Below are positions 1 to 10,533 of a stretch of 64,000 bases of DNA, one piece after another; position 1 is the first letter of the stretch, and every line of letters begins with the position of its first letter. The translations under genes were made by a program, and so were the position numbers. The notes below the pieces were generated by a model. The model was not told where the DNA came from. It made no database searches and was given only the letters and a program-made list of their open reading frames with translations. The DNA is from Gymnopus androsaceus JB14 (lineage: Eukaryota > Basidiomycota > Agaricomycetes > Agaricales > Omphalotaceae): positions 186,001 to 250,000 of the forward strand of contig ML769417.1 of NCBI GenBank assembly GCA_009733575.1, in the 5' to 3' direction.

Positions 1-546
1 TGGAAGAAGAGGCGGGAGTTGAACGAGCGAATTGACGTGGTTTGGTGAGTTTTGTCGGGTCGAGGTCTAGAATAGAGTAGATTAGATGTATGCATGAAAA
101 GTTTCGGTAGCAGAAAGACACTCACTCGCTAATAAATCACCTTTACTAGGCGGAACCAACATCCATTCTTCTCTCTTTGGTCCCTTCTTCTTTTCCTCTT
201 CTTCCTGAATTCGCAAATCATTCCTTCGTTCTTCCCGTGCGATGAACTCTGCTACTGGGTCCAGAGTGGGAAGAGAGACATTTGAAGGCAGGGGTTTCGG
301 ACCAATGTCCGAGTCAGAGTCGAGATCATAATCATGGTCGTATGAGGGTCTGGAAGGGTTATATGATGAAGAAGGCTTAGCAGGTTGATTCGGAGGCGCC
401 TTTGAAGTCGATGCGGAAGGGTTTCGCGATTGAATCAAGTCAGGCGGTAGTTCAGGAGTATAGTCATCCACATCAGAGTCATCTTCTTCAGTGCGTTGGG
501 AAAGGTGTTGGAGATGCGGTGGAAGTTCAGGACCTATCGCGCTCAT
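1..546 (-). CDS. GPALPP-motif / DUF3752-domain protein, C-terminal part beyond the window
   Basis: Family members are small, conserved eukaryotic proteins of poorly known, probably nuclear, role. Exon 1 is 126-546 and exon 2 is 1-66, separated by a 59-nt GT-AG intron (67-125). The start is placed at 546 because the protein then opens MSAIGPELPP, the first GPxxPP-like motif; a second (IGPKPLP) follows near residue 78. An acidic Asp/Ser stretch precedes a charged helix and the DUF3752 signature EEWMLVPPSKGDLL, which continues across the splice as ANLDPTKL. That match confirms the intron. An in-frame upstream ATG at 654 would add 36 unconserved residues. The stop lies left of position 1. The next gene (Rgp1) ends 245 bp upstream on the same strand. 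Family assignment is firm; function is inference. Confidence 0.85.
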
Positions 547-791
547 CGTTGAAAAGAAGAGAAGGTACAACTGATTTAGCGCTCGAGGCGTGCACAGGCG
601 CCTGACACACTGGAAATTCCTACGAGTTCCAAAATATCGACCCGACAAGGCCATCCGGAGTTAGCGACAGTACAGAATATATCTTAAATATCTATACATA
701 AAGAATGCAGTTCCTCCACAGGTAAGTAGTAGTAGTGTGTATGTATGTATGGATATGCAAAGCAAAACGAGCACGAAAACACAGTCCCAAA

Positions 792-3700
792 TCAAACATC
801 AAACATTACATCCACCGGCTTAAACGCCGTATTCCCTGGCCATACTCTAACCGGCACCTCACACTCGACTGTCTCAAGCGCAACTTCCTTCCACTTGTCT
901 TCCTTCCCTCCACAAAAATTGACCCCAGTCCCAACACCTCCAGCATGATTGGGTTTGATTCCGTCGTAGTCGTCCCTTTCTACGCCAAATCCATGAGTCC
1001 GGTCTTCATCCCCATCGTCGTCTTTGTTGTAAGAAGAATAGTCATCGGAAAGATCGTCCCCATCGTGATATCCACCTTCCGCCGAACCAAGGAACGATGC
1101 AGCGATGAAGGATGCCCAGGATTTGACGACGCCTGGGGAGGATACGTTTTCCGACAACGAGGTGTTAGTGCCGCCATCGGACACCGGTACTGGCTTCTCA
1201 CACGGACCAGCCCTTGCCGGTGCCTTCCACGCTGAGCCCCATTCTCCCCTCGGTCCATCCCTTACTAAACTTTTAAATCTCACACCTTCAGTACCCACAT
1301 CCGAAGCTTCCTTGGCGACTGCGACGAGCAGACACAGCCGGACCTTCCATTCTAGACCGCCGACTGCCGAGCTAGCTTTTGCTGCAGAGGAATCAGAGGC
1401 ATTGAGATGGTCGAAGCTGGTGGATAAGACCGAGACCATCTCCTACTCTAATCTGAAATCCCTGGGCTCGCATCAGAGGGTATATCCAGACTAAAAGTCG
1501 TCCTCAACGTCTCCAACACAAAGCTGGAATGATGCTCTGCATGGGATCGTTTGAGCTGTCGAGTAGCGGTGGGGTTATTGGGTGTGGTGGAGATCGGAGG
1601 TGGGAGAGATTCATACGTTTCGAGGTGGGCGGAGAGCTATTGGGGGATGAAAAATGAAACAAGGCAAAAAAAAAAAAAAGTGTTATGAGATTTTGACAAT
1701 AAATGAGATAGTACGACACCAACCTGCACAACTCTCGCCCTCCCTCTCCTCTCATTAAGCTCAACCACACCTTGAATAGTCTCCCCAAGTCGAAACGCAG
1801 ACTTGATAAAAGTCAACACTGCGACTTTGACACCGTCTTTGTTGACGTCGTATGAGACTAGATAAATGGATCCATAAGCATTGCAACCCGAGTGAAGTTG
1901 AGCTACTGACCTTTCTTTGGATTCCGTGTCAAAATCTCCACGGCCTCACCACACCCTCCGACAGGTATAGGATCCTCGCTCTCTTCCCTTTGTCTCGCTG
2001 TCAATCTCGCAGCAATTCGTTCCTTCTCCTTCCATGCAAGGTCGACAATCGGCACAGGAGGTGGATTTGTGTTTGCGTTCCCGTTACCGTTCCCGTTTAC
2101 CTTCTTACTCTCACTCTCACCCTCCTCTCCTGCTTCAGCTTCGCCTTCTCCAGTCGTCTCCTCAACCAGAGGCGATAATTCACGATTATCACCTGAGTTT
2201 GAAGCTGATATCGACGTCGGCGCAGATACCGCTGTAGATGTATACGAGTCTTGTTCAGTGGGTTCAGCGCATTCAGGCAGCAACTCATCCACCAGACACC
2301 TCGCATAATCTTTCAGCTCGTTCAACGATCCAGATCCGGAGCCAGAATCTTGACTGTGCCCCGTCCCCAACGTTGACAGTGTCAGTGAGGAAGAAGAATC
2401 TATCATAGCCAAGCACGGTTATTTAGTCAGTCAGTCGAAGACGAAGAGACAGTCATACCTGATACGACTATAACAGTGTTCTGGTTCTGGCTTCTGCTTG
2501 GCCTTGGGATTCGGATCGAGCTCGATGACCTTGCCAGCATAGGGATCATCTTGTTTCTATCCTTGTTAGCGGATGATGGCATCCTTCCTCCGCGTCGGTG
2601 TCCTAGGACGACTGGCGTCGATCGTCTTTTGATGGCAGGCCATAGGAGATCATACGGTGTAGGAGATCGGCCGACTAAGAGAGAGAGGGAAAGAAAGTAC
2701 AGGTCTTAGCGAATGTCGCAAGCACCAACGACAAGCAAAAGACATAGACATACCAACCACATTCGTATACACCCTGATAGGCACTTTCATCACCTTGCTC
2801 ACACTCCCTCCTGGGCCCTTTCCTTTCGCTGACGCTGGCGCTGACGATAAACTATCACCATTTACGCTTGCGCCGTCGGAACTTGAACGACAGATGCCCA
2901 CAACGAGCTCATATGCAAACCGAAACGTCCGTCCACGAAAGGTAGGTGGGAGATTTGAGGGAAGAAGGATCGAGTAAGAGTCTAAACCGGGATTATTAAC
3001 AGGCTAGGCAATGAAATAAACAACGAACGAAGCAAACTTACAGCTCCTACTTTCTCCAGGCTCCAATGTCACATCCACCGCCAACATCGCTGACTGCACC
3101 TCAAAAGTCGGAAGCGGCACCTCTGGATCGATCAGTTCCTCTTTTGACGCTCCAAGACCCAGAGGCCAGCCCAGCCCAAGTCCTAATCGCGATGATGAGC
3201 CACCGGCTGAAGCTCCTCCAGGCGCTATCCCGTTCAGCAAGGGAGAAGATACTGATGCTGATGGCCATCCTGACGAAGAAGATAGCGTTAATCCAGCAGA
3301 TAAAGCACGATTTCGTGGTTGTAGATGTGGTCGCTGTGGCAGACCAGCACTGACAATACCAGTATTAACGTTCGGTGTACTCTTACTCGCCGCCAAATTG
3401 GACACGGGTGGAGCGGACATTGGAACCTGTCCATGCTCACCATAAGCATAAGTCGCCAACGGGCTTCCAGAGCCTCCCAAACCAAAAGGGGATGCAAGTA
3501 TGGACATCAGCCCAGATGAGAAGGAAGAAGATCGACTATGTGGGCGTCTCCCAGTCCCAGTCCCCGTTGTATTTGCAGAAGAAGGTAAAGCAGGTGAACT
3601 TGGTCCTGGCGCTGGACCATCGGTTGAACCAGAATTGATTGTTTCCAATGACGGTTTGGCACTGAAAGGACCATACGCTGACACTGGACCTGCACTAGTA

Positions 3701-5142
3701 CTAGCACCGAAAGATCCCCAGGATCCTGAACCTAGTCCGCCACCAAGACTCGCAGCTCCGCCAGCGCTAGGTGTCCGGCTATGCGTTCTAGAAGTTATAT
3801 CCATACTTCCACCACCAACTGCTGTCGCGCTTCCTTTGAGTAACGCGTGTCGCAAGGCATTCAATGTTTGTGCCTTCTGTTGCTCGATTTGAGCTGGGGA
3901 AAGTGGTGCTGCTGGTACAGGCGATGCCAGATGTGGTGACGGAGGGAAAGGTAATAGTGGGGATTGAGCTGTCATACGAGGGGAGGTGAATGATTTCGTA
4001 GAGGAAGATATAGAAAGATCGTTGGATGGTATCGGTGCCAAGGTCACTGTTCCCTTTAATTGTGCGTAGGAATAGAGTATTAGCTCGGTGTTGTTGCTTT
4101 TGCTGAGATCGAGAAACATGCGTGAGGAGGGTTTACCAGACCGATTTTCGGAGGGCGGTGGTTTTGTCGAGTAGGTGGCGGATTTGAGGGATGTGGAGGG
4201 TATGATGGGTGTGCGAGTGATGCAGATGGCGGTGAAGGTGCTTCGATGGCTATTGAAGGAGATGATAAAGATGGACCTAGGACACCGGATGTAGGTGCAG
4301 GGGAAAGGTATGGGTAAGCAGATACGAGAGGTGAAACTTCTGCTATCGGATCCAGGGCGAGAGAGAACGATGATGAAGATGCAGAGGGTGTAGGAGGTAC
4401 TGAGGTTGGAGAAGCAAACATGGTGGTGCTAGTGCTAGTTGCACTAGTTGGTGACGTTGGAGACGCCGAAACGTCGTTCGGAGGATACGAAAAATGAGTT
4501 CCATCCATTACGGATTGTTTTCGTGCATGAGGATGTTTCGAGGACAGTGGGAGCGTTTCAGAACGGGCCAACGGCGAATGAAACTTTTGGAGATGATAGA
4601 GCTACCTGGACAATTAGCTCAAGAACGATACGAAAGACAAAACACGCACGTAAAAGATGGGTATCGACAGAAAAAGATCTCTGCGTATAAGAGGCCGATT
4701 TCGTCTCGAGATTTTCGTCATCCTTCGTGAGGAGCAATCGTCAGCGACAGAGATTTAGTCAACATCTTCTTCCTTCTCTGCTCAACTATATCCGGCACTG
4801 AACTCCTTCTTCCCAATTAACCCTCGTCTCCTCGGAAGTGAACCATCTCCTACCGAGTTTTGACGACTAGGTATGGGAGATTCTGGTCCAGGAGTTTTCG
4901 GTTTGTATAACCCAGCCTGGTGAAGTGGGAGGTCGTGCTATAGGAGCTGAGCTGATTGAATGAGATGCCCGTTTGTGTGTGCGAGCAGAACGACTGGGTC
5001 CAGCTCTATCTGTCTCTCCTTCTGGTGACCGTGTACGAGTATTTGTGAATGTAATAGTCACAGATAATGTTTCACCAGCAAAATAGGATGATTGGGAAGG
5101 GGTCACGACAACGCGAATGGGCGAATCTGAGTCGGTGGCCAT
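792..5142 (-). CDS. RGP1: Rgp1-family protein (Ric1-Rgp1 Rab GEF subunit)
   Basis: Rgp1 partners Ric1 as exchange factor for Ypt6/Rab6 at the Golgi and has an arrestin-like fold. Exons by splice sites: 4650-5142, 3042-4605, 2754-2981, 2459-2674, 1911-2399, 1724-1857, 792-1636; introns 44, 60, 79, 59, 53 and 87 nt. The N-terminus RVVVTPSQSSYFAGETL, the central LILYSYAQLKGTVTL, PPTFRGRTFRFAYELVVG and SPTPYDLLWPAIKRRS, then VAVLTFIKSAFRLGETIQG, GGLEWKVRLCLLVAVA and the C-terminal VECEVPVRVWPGNTAFK are all family hallmarks. Long Ser/Pro/Gly-rich linkers lie between them, as usual in basidiomycetes. The frame breaks seven times by one base in or beside a homopolymer (about 4911, 4801, 4722, 4585, 4136, 1460, 1436). 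I read these as sequence errors in an intact gene, but a pseudogene is possible. Confidence 0.9.
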
Positions 5143-6109
5143 ACGTTGAAGATTGACGTGACGATGGGAGTATATATATGGATTCTCCGGTTATCTAGCC
5201 CCAATTCGCCTTTGAATTGGCCCGAGATCCCTGAGCAAGCTTTATAGCTGGCTTGGGAGAGAGACCGGTTCCGAATGAAGGACGTCAGACGTCTCTGAGA
5301 AAGACGTCGATGGCAAAGATAGTATAGCCGGTATCCGTAAGAAATTCCGAAAGAATAATTCCAGTTTGGCCTGCAATTATAAGGGACTTTTGTCCATTGA
5401 ACGTCGAAGATTATACCTTGAGTTGGACCAATATAACCGAAGAGGTCAGCTTAAGGACTGGAGTAGCATCATTAGAGCCAAATAACTATCTGTTTTGTAG
5501 AACGGTTGCATTAGAATCCTCACCTTCGAGGTTGAATGCTGGAAGAAAGTGAAGGACGTGGTCGGATTCCGGAATGACGGGCCTGAGAGGCGTCGGGCCG
5601 AGTCGGGAGCTGCCATTAAAAATTAAAAATTTCTAGCTTTGACCGATACCACCACCAGGCGTTCCTCGAATCAGCTGAAGACAATGTTTTATCTTGTGAG
5701 ATTCGTGAAATATTTTGGAGCTCTGAATGAATTGGATCCGATGGTATTTGGGATATGATATAGTGGACTGCATTGGAATCGTTAGGTCAATTCTAACGAC
5801 CTTGTTTATTTGGACCCAGCGGCAGCTCGGCTTGAAACTTATAATGAGGATGTCAGAATCCTGGCCTAACGATTCCAATGCGGTTCATTGTACTGTCAAT
5901 GATACTGATATGTGGGAGATATTGATATATCAGTACTCCAAGTCGATCATTCAACTTCTGACCAGGTTTAAGCCTACATTTCGGTTACCGCGCCACTACA
6001 ATATCCTCACTATTGTCAGCTTTCCTCTAGCTAATATCTACGGAGTTTTGGACTACTGCCAGCATAGCGACATCGAGCAAGATACAACTCGGACACCCAT
6101 ACATTGGAA
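5143..6109. repeat. Intergenic region with first copy of the kelch-family upstream block
   Basis: No gene is visible from 5143 to about 5555. From about 5558 to 6109 the sequence is the upstream block that precedes every kelch-family start in the window. It is recognisable by ATTTCTAGCTTTGACCGAT at 5628 and CAGCATAGCGACATCGAGCA just before the start codon. The closest copy is 8718-9268. Shared non-coding sequence of this length points to duplication of whole gene units, and it probably carries the family promoter. Confidence 0.7.
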
Positions 6110-6268
6110 ATGAGCATAGGAACTGGAACAAGTCCATTCAGCCTTTCTACACGAGTGAGTTCACACTGAGCGTCTCAGGTATATCTATCTCAACTAATAA
6201 ATTCCAGGAACAGTTATCCTCACAACAGAGAACCAGAATGATCACCTCAGAGGCGGTGGCCTGAATCG
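6110..6268 (+). pseudogene. 5' stub of a kelch/kinase-kelch family gene
   Basis: The ATG at 6110 opens MSIGTGTSPFSLSTR, the N-terminal signature of this family. It is followed by the family's first intron (GTGAGT at 6155 to the acceptor before GAACAG at about 6209) and a short second exon reading EQLSSQQ. Homology stops near 6268, where the sequence switches to the reverse complement of the upstream block of a neighbouring copy. It is a rearrangement remnant with no kinase or kelch part. Confidence 0.75.
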
Positions 6269-6555
6269 CTTCATCGTTTTAACTTCGCCTTTTGTCTGGT
6301 CGCTACATAGGCCCACGTCGCAGCTCGCGCAACACACAAGACTTTTCTGTACAATACCCATGAGATTTGGACTTGTATAGTATACTTATTATTTTTTAGG
6401 GGTTACCTATCTGTTTATGAGCGAAAACAAACAAGTATTGGATTGGGACGGTAAGATCAAAACTAGGCAACAACCTCTATCCCTCGATGTTTATGCAGAC
6501 TTTTTGGCGTCAGGGTACTTGATAAGTTCTGTTGAAGCATTAGCACAACCGTAAC
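6269..6555 (-). pseudogene. Inverted kelch-gene 3' end and downstream flank (first part)
   Basis: Read on the minus strand, 6555 to 6269 matches the last intron, final exon (TTATCAAGTACCCTGACGCC), stop and downstream flank of the kelch genes (compare 13700-14060). It is inverted relative to the array. The missing upstream portion of the same inverted copy sits at 8618-8717; the two were separated by the Gypsy fragment between them. Confidence 0.75.
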
Positions 6556-8617
6556 TGTAACGGCTCATCCTTATTTGGTAATACTTATACCCTTATGGAC
6601 TCTATACATACGCTACTACTATATAATGTCTCGCAACTCATAACTATCCTAAACTCTTACTTTTACCATCGCCTGTCTTTGCCTTACCTTTACAGACAAT
6701 ATTAAATACCTGTCTGGTTAGAGGTTTGGGGCACTGGGCCCGGTAAGTGAGTTTACACATTTTTTTAACCGCAGTTATTGTCCACAAGGACGCAAATTAA
6801 CGCGACAAGACCTACGATACTAATCCTAGGTTAGTATATGACAAGAGGACCAACGAGCCCCAACTACTACTCTCAACTGACACCAACTCGTCACACGAGA
6901 AGCTCACAAGCCGCGTCAATTTTGTCCGGCTTTCAAAACCTTCCATTCCACACCTCTCTGACCCCTTCGTACACGCGAATGTCTGCAACAGAAACTAAGA
7001 ATAACATTACAGATCAATCCCAACCTTCGGGACATCTCTCATCTAGACTGCCAATTAGGACAGCATCAGCATCACTCTCTCCCACACAGGCCAGTAGACT
7101 GACACAGAGCCCTCAAGCCTCGTCGTCATCAACGCGCCTACCCATGCCACGGAAATCAAATCCCGCACCCACAGAACAGTTGTTCGCACCTCGAAACACA
7201 TCATTCCCGCGCGACTCAGCCTCCGCTAATAAAGTACGTCCTTCGCAGTCTATATCGCCCGAACCCCGTGAAAATTATGTTTCATCGGAAAGAGGGTCAA
7301 ACTCAGGGTCTACTAGACGTCCCCGAGTTAATAACACAGAGCCAGAGCTCATATCTACTGCAGACATGATGCTATATTTAAATAACCAAGCCCGTTTGCG
7401 AGGTCAACGAGTGGTAATAGGAGATGAAGCTATGCAGCCCCAAACTACATGGACTGACAATAGCACTAGACGAATGGGATTTTTTGGTAAAACCCAAAAA
7501 TTACCCATTGTAAATAATTATAATAAATCAGCTCAAACTGACATTCATAAAACAAATAAGATGAACGCTGAACCATCGGCGAAATCACCATCTTCAAAAG
7601 GCAAAAGGCCTGAAAAATCTACAGTCAACCTCAATGACAGTGATCATGATTCGGTAATAACAGCCGAAAAATCCACGCACTCACGACAAACTGCCGTATC
7701 AACAGCAGTGGTGAGAATGCAAGAATATAATCGACACATTCGACGTCGTGCAATCTTACAGCTAATGAGAAACTCGGACCTACAAGAACATAGCCGAACT
7801 CAGATAACAGATCAACATATTATATTCAATGAAGACTACACGGAAGTGTATGCCAAGGAACAACCCGAGATTCCTATCCACATCCGACCCATTCGCGAGG
7901 AAGAATTGGTACCATACCGAGTTAATTTCCCCGAGCCATTCGGACCAGGTGACCGGACGGGCATACCTGTCTGGGATACATCCCGACAGACCAATTCACA
8001 CCAAGCACCCGCAGGCCCACCAGGAGACCCTGACGAGGATCCAGATGATTATGACAATGATGACAGAAGGGATGACAGAAACCTACATCGGAATAATAAT
8101 TCCCGGAACAATGATCCTCAAGGAAGTCGTAAGAACCAAGAAAATGGTGGCGGCGAAGGCCCTCCAGGAGGTCCACCAGACGGTGATGATCCCGGAGGTA
8201 ATAACGACCATAATAGTAATCATAGTCGTAAGTCCAAACAGGGAACTGGGAATAATCGAACCACACCTGCACCGTACAACACTCGAGCCTTATCAGGTAT
8301 TGGTGATAACTACAAGTATGAACCAAAAACGGTCAGTGAAGAAGAGTGCCTCGACACTATCCTACAAGTATATGTTGATTTAATAAATTATCATCTACTA
8401 AATAAACCGGCAACTGGGACCAATAACGCACAGAAGACTATCTTGCAGAACATACCCAGACCAGAATTTTTCTATGGTGATGAAGACGTAGTCAAGTTTG
8501 ATACCTGGATACGATCCATGGTACGCTGGCTAAACGTTGCTGACCAATGTGGACCCGAATCGCGTTACAGTGAGTCGCGAAATCGATGGGTGATCACAGC
8601 CGTTGATATTCAACGTT
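6556..8617 (+). mobile_element. Truncated Ty3/Gypsy-like LTR retrotransposon (5' LTR and Gag only)
   Basis: The insert begins TGTAACGGCTCATCC inside an inverted kelch 3' end and runs to 8617, where kelch sequence resumes. A TG start about 280 bp ahead of a long Gag reading frame fits a 5' LTR plus leader, although the LTR end and primer-binding site are not clear. No protease, reverse transcriptase, integrase or 3' LTR is present. The element stops inside the Gag domain and the junction lacks a target-site duplication, so the right half was lost in a deletion or rearrangement. Confidence 0.7.
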
Positions 8618-8619
8618 AG
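6838..8619 (+). CDS. Retrotransposon Gag-like protein, C-terminally truncated
   Basis: A 593-codon open frame from ATG 6838. The first 400 residues are Ser/Thr/Pro-rich and low complexity, followed by an Asp/Asn/Gly-rich acidic stretch. Near residues 545-590 lies the start of a Gag fold, RPEFFYGDEDVVKFDTWIRS then VRWLNVADQCG, which resembles the Gag core of fungal Ty3/Gypsy elements. The frame ends by chance where the element is cut: the stop at 8617-8619 lies at the junction with kelch sequence. No zinc knuckle remains. The absence of frameshifts over 1.8 kb suggests a recent arrival. Confidence 0.75.
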   Translation: MTRGPTSPNYYSQLTPTRHTRSSQAASILSGFQNLPFHTSLTPSYTRMSATETKNNITDQSQPSGHLSSRLPIRTASASLSPTQASRLTQSPQASSSSTRLPMPRKSNPAPTEQLFAPRNTSFPRDSASANKVRPSQSISPEPRENYVSSERGSNSGSTRRPRVNNTEPELISTADMMLYLNNQARLRGQRVVIGDEAMQPQTTWTDNSTRRMGFFGKTQKLPIVNNYNKSAQTDIHKTNKMNAEPSAKSPSSKGKRPEKSTVNLNDSDHDSVITAEKSTHSRQTAVSTAVVRMQEYNRHIRRRAILQLMRNSDLQEHSRTQITDQHIIFNEDYTEVYAKEQPEIPIHIRPIREEELVPYRVNFPEPFGPGDRTGIPVWDTSRQTNSHQAPAGPPGDPDEDPDDYDNDDRRDDRNLHRNNNSRNNDPQGSRKNQENGGGEGPPGGPPDGDDPGGNNDHNSNHSRKSKQGTGNNRTTPAPYNTRALSGIGDNYKYEPKTVSEEECLDTILQVYVDLINYHLLNKPATGTNNAQKTILQNIPRPEFFYGDEDVVKFDTWIRSMVRWLNVADQCGPESRYSESRNRWVITAVDIQR

Positions 8620-8717
8620 AGATATACACTTGTATCGAACACAGTTCGCTTCCTCCAGTTCAGTTGGCGTGAATGATTCGCCTCCCAGCACAAACACTCG
8701 AGCACCGAAAGAAGCCA
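8618..8717 (-). pseudogene. Inverted kelch-gene 3' end (second part)
   Basis: On the minus strand this 100-bp piece matches the penultimate kelch exon (encoding RVFVLGGESFTPTEL) and the start of the last intron, as seen in forward orientation at 9785-9885. Together with 6269-6555 it forms one inverted 3' fragment, interrupted by the Gag element. Confidence 0.75.
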
Positions 8718-9268
8718 CGTGGTCGGATTCCGGAATGACGGACCTGACAGGCGTCGGGCCGAGCCGGGAGATGCCATTAAAAATTAAAAATTTCTAGCTT
8801 TGACCGATACCACCAGCTACCACTAGGCGTTCCTCGAATCAGCCGAGAACATGATTTATCTGCGAAAAATTGGGATTCTTGAAATATTTTGGAGCTCTGA
8901 ATGGCTGAGAATTGGATCCGATGGTATTTGGGATATGATAGTATGATACAGTGGACGACCTTGTTTATCTGGACCCAGCGGCAGCTCGGCTTGAAACTTA
9001 TAATGAGGATGTCAGAATCCTGGCCTAACGATTCCAATGCGGTTCACTGTAGTATCATTAATGATACAGATATGTGGGAGATATTGATACATCAATACTC
9101 CGAGTTGATCAGTCAACTTCTGACCAGGTTTCAGCCTACATTTCGGTTACCGCGCCACTACAATATCCTCACTATCGTCAGCTTTCCTCTAGCTAATATC
9201 TACGGAGTTCTGGACTACTGCCAGCACAGCGACATCGAGCAAGATACAACTCGGACACCACATTGGAA
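8718..9268 (+). repeat. Second copy of the kelch-family upstream block
   Basis: A direct repeat of 5558-6109 with small indels. It ends at the ATG of the next kelch-family remnant, and its left edge abuts the inverted kelch fragment at 8717/8718. Confidence 0.75.
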
Positions 9269-9888
9269 ATGAGCATAGGCACTGGAACAAGTCCATTCAG
9301 TACACGAGTGAGTTCACACTGAGCGTCTCAGGTATATCTCAACTAATGAATTTCAGGAACAGTTATCCTCAAATAACCCAAACTCTATAACAACAGAGAA
9401 CCAGAACGATCTCAGAGGCGAGGGCCTGAATCAGAGGATCCCCTTATCCAGAACATGTTCCGAAAGAAGACTCGTACTTTTTCCAATACCTCTAAGAATA
9501 CTGGAATATCGATAGTGGGTATGATCATCAGAGTCTTTCAAACCTGATACATTCACCGCTCAACACCAATTTTAAAGAGCTCAACTCAATATAGCACACT
9601 GGACAGCACCACTTCTCAAATCTCCGCTAGGTCTACTCCGGACACTCCATCAGAAAGTGCAAGCACATTGCTCAAAGGTTGGGACATTCTTCCTTCGATG
9701 CAACGACAGTTTTATGTCTAGATCAGCGATGGTACAAGTTCCCATACATGGGGCCGGCTCCTAGCGTACGCTCTGGACATGCTATGGCTTCTTTCGGTGC
9801 TCGAGTGTTTGTGCTGGGAGGCGAATCATTCACGCCAACTGAACTGGAGGAATCGAGCTGTGTTCGATACAAGTGTATATCTGCATAA
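9269..9888 (+). pseudogene. Kinase-kelch family remnant with the centre deleted
   Basis: The ATG at 9269 reads MSIGTGTSPFSTR, then the first intron and an exon matching the N-terminal region of the kinase-kelch gene at 52260. That exon is frameshifted relative to the homologue. Near 9650 the piece encoding LKGWDILP (same context at 52675) appears, and at 9720 the sequence jumps straight into the last kelch exon (RWYKFPYMGPAPSVRSGH to 9888). The kinase domain and the first four or five kelch repeats are missing, so this is an internal-deletion derivative, not a working gene. Confidence 0.75.
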
Positions 9889-10533
9889 ACATCGAGGGAT
9901 AGAGGTTGTTGCCTAGTTTTGATCTTACCATCCCAATCCAATACTTAGTTTATTTTCGCTCATAAACAGATAGGTAGCCCCTAAAAGATAATAAGTGTAC
10001 TATACAAGTCCAAATCTAATGGGTATTGTACAGAAAAGTCTTGTGTGTTGCGCGAGCTGCGACGTGGGCCTATGTAGCGACCAGACAAAAGGCGAAGTTA
10101 AAACGATGAAGCGATCGGGCCTAGCACTCGGGCCGAGGCGGGATTTTTGCCATACAAAATTTCTAGCTTTGACCGGTACCGCCAGGTGTCAGCAACTTCA
10201 AGGCACTCAATGAGGACGATGATTTATCTTGCAAAAAATGGGATTCGTGAAAATATTCTACACAAAGAAGCGCTGAATGACTGAGAATTGGATCCGATGG
10301 CATCTTTTGGTTGTCTTTGGGATATGATGTATCAACAGTTTAGCGGGACGTTGCTCCCAACACTGCTCGGCCGTCCAAGTAGGTTCAACTTCTGACCACT
10401 GCACTTTGGTCACCGCGTCTACTTTTTCCTCACTGTTGTCAGATTTTCTCGAGCCAATATCTACAGAGTCTTGGATTACTACCAGCACAGCGACATCGAG
10501 CAAGTCATAATTCGGATGCCCATATAATAGAAA
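9889..10533 (+). repeat. Kelch 3' flank joined to the upstream block of the next gene
   Basis: 9889-10020 is the kelch downstream flank (compare 13777-13930). 10023-10533 is a divergent form of the upstream block, with ATTTCTAGCTTTGACCGGT at 10159, leading to the next start. No other gene is seen. Confidence 0.6.

Noticed and set aside
735..1494. Long plus-strand open frames opposite the Rgp1 exons, and similar ones at 3066-3892.
   Set aside because: They overlap exons with clear Rgp1 motifs on the minus strand, have no family features and reflect codon bias on the opposite strand.
2459..2674. An extra Rgp1 frameshift suggested by a coding-looking alternate frame (DPYAGKVIELDPNPK) in the fourth exon.
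   Set aside because: The unshifted frame is open and matches both splice phases without any correction, so I did not count it; it remains possible.
792..5142. Programmed frameshifting in Rgp1.
   Set aside because: Seven breaks of both signs, all in or beside homopolymers, fit sequence errors far better than recoding; no slippery-site context recurs.
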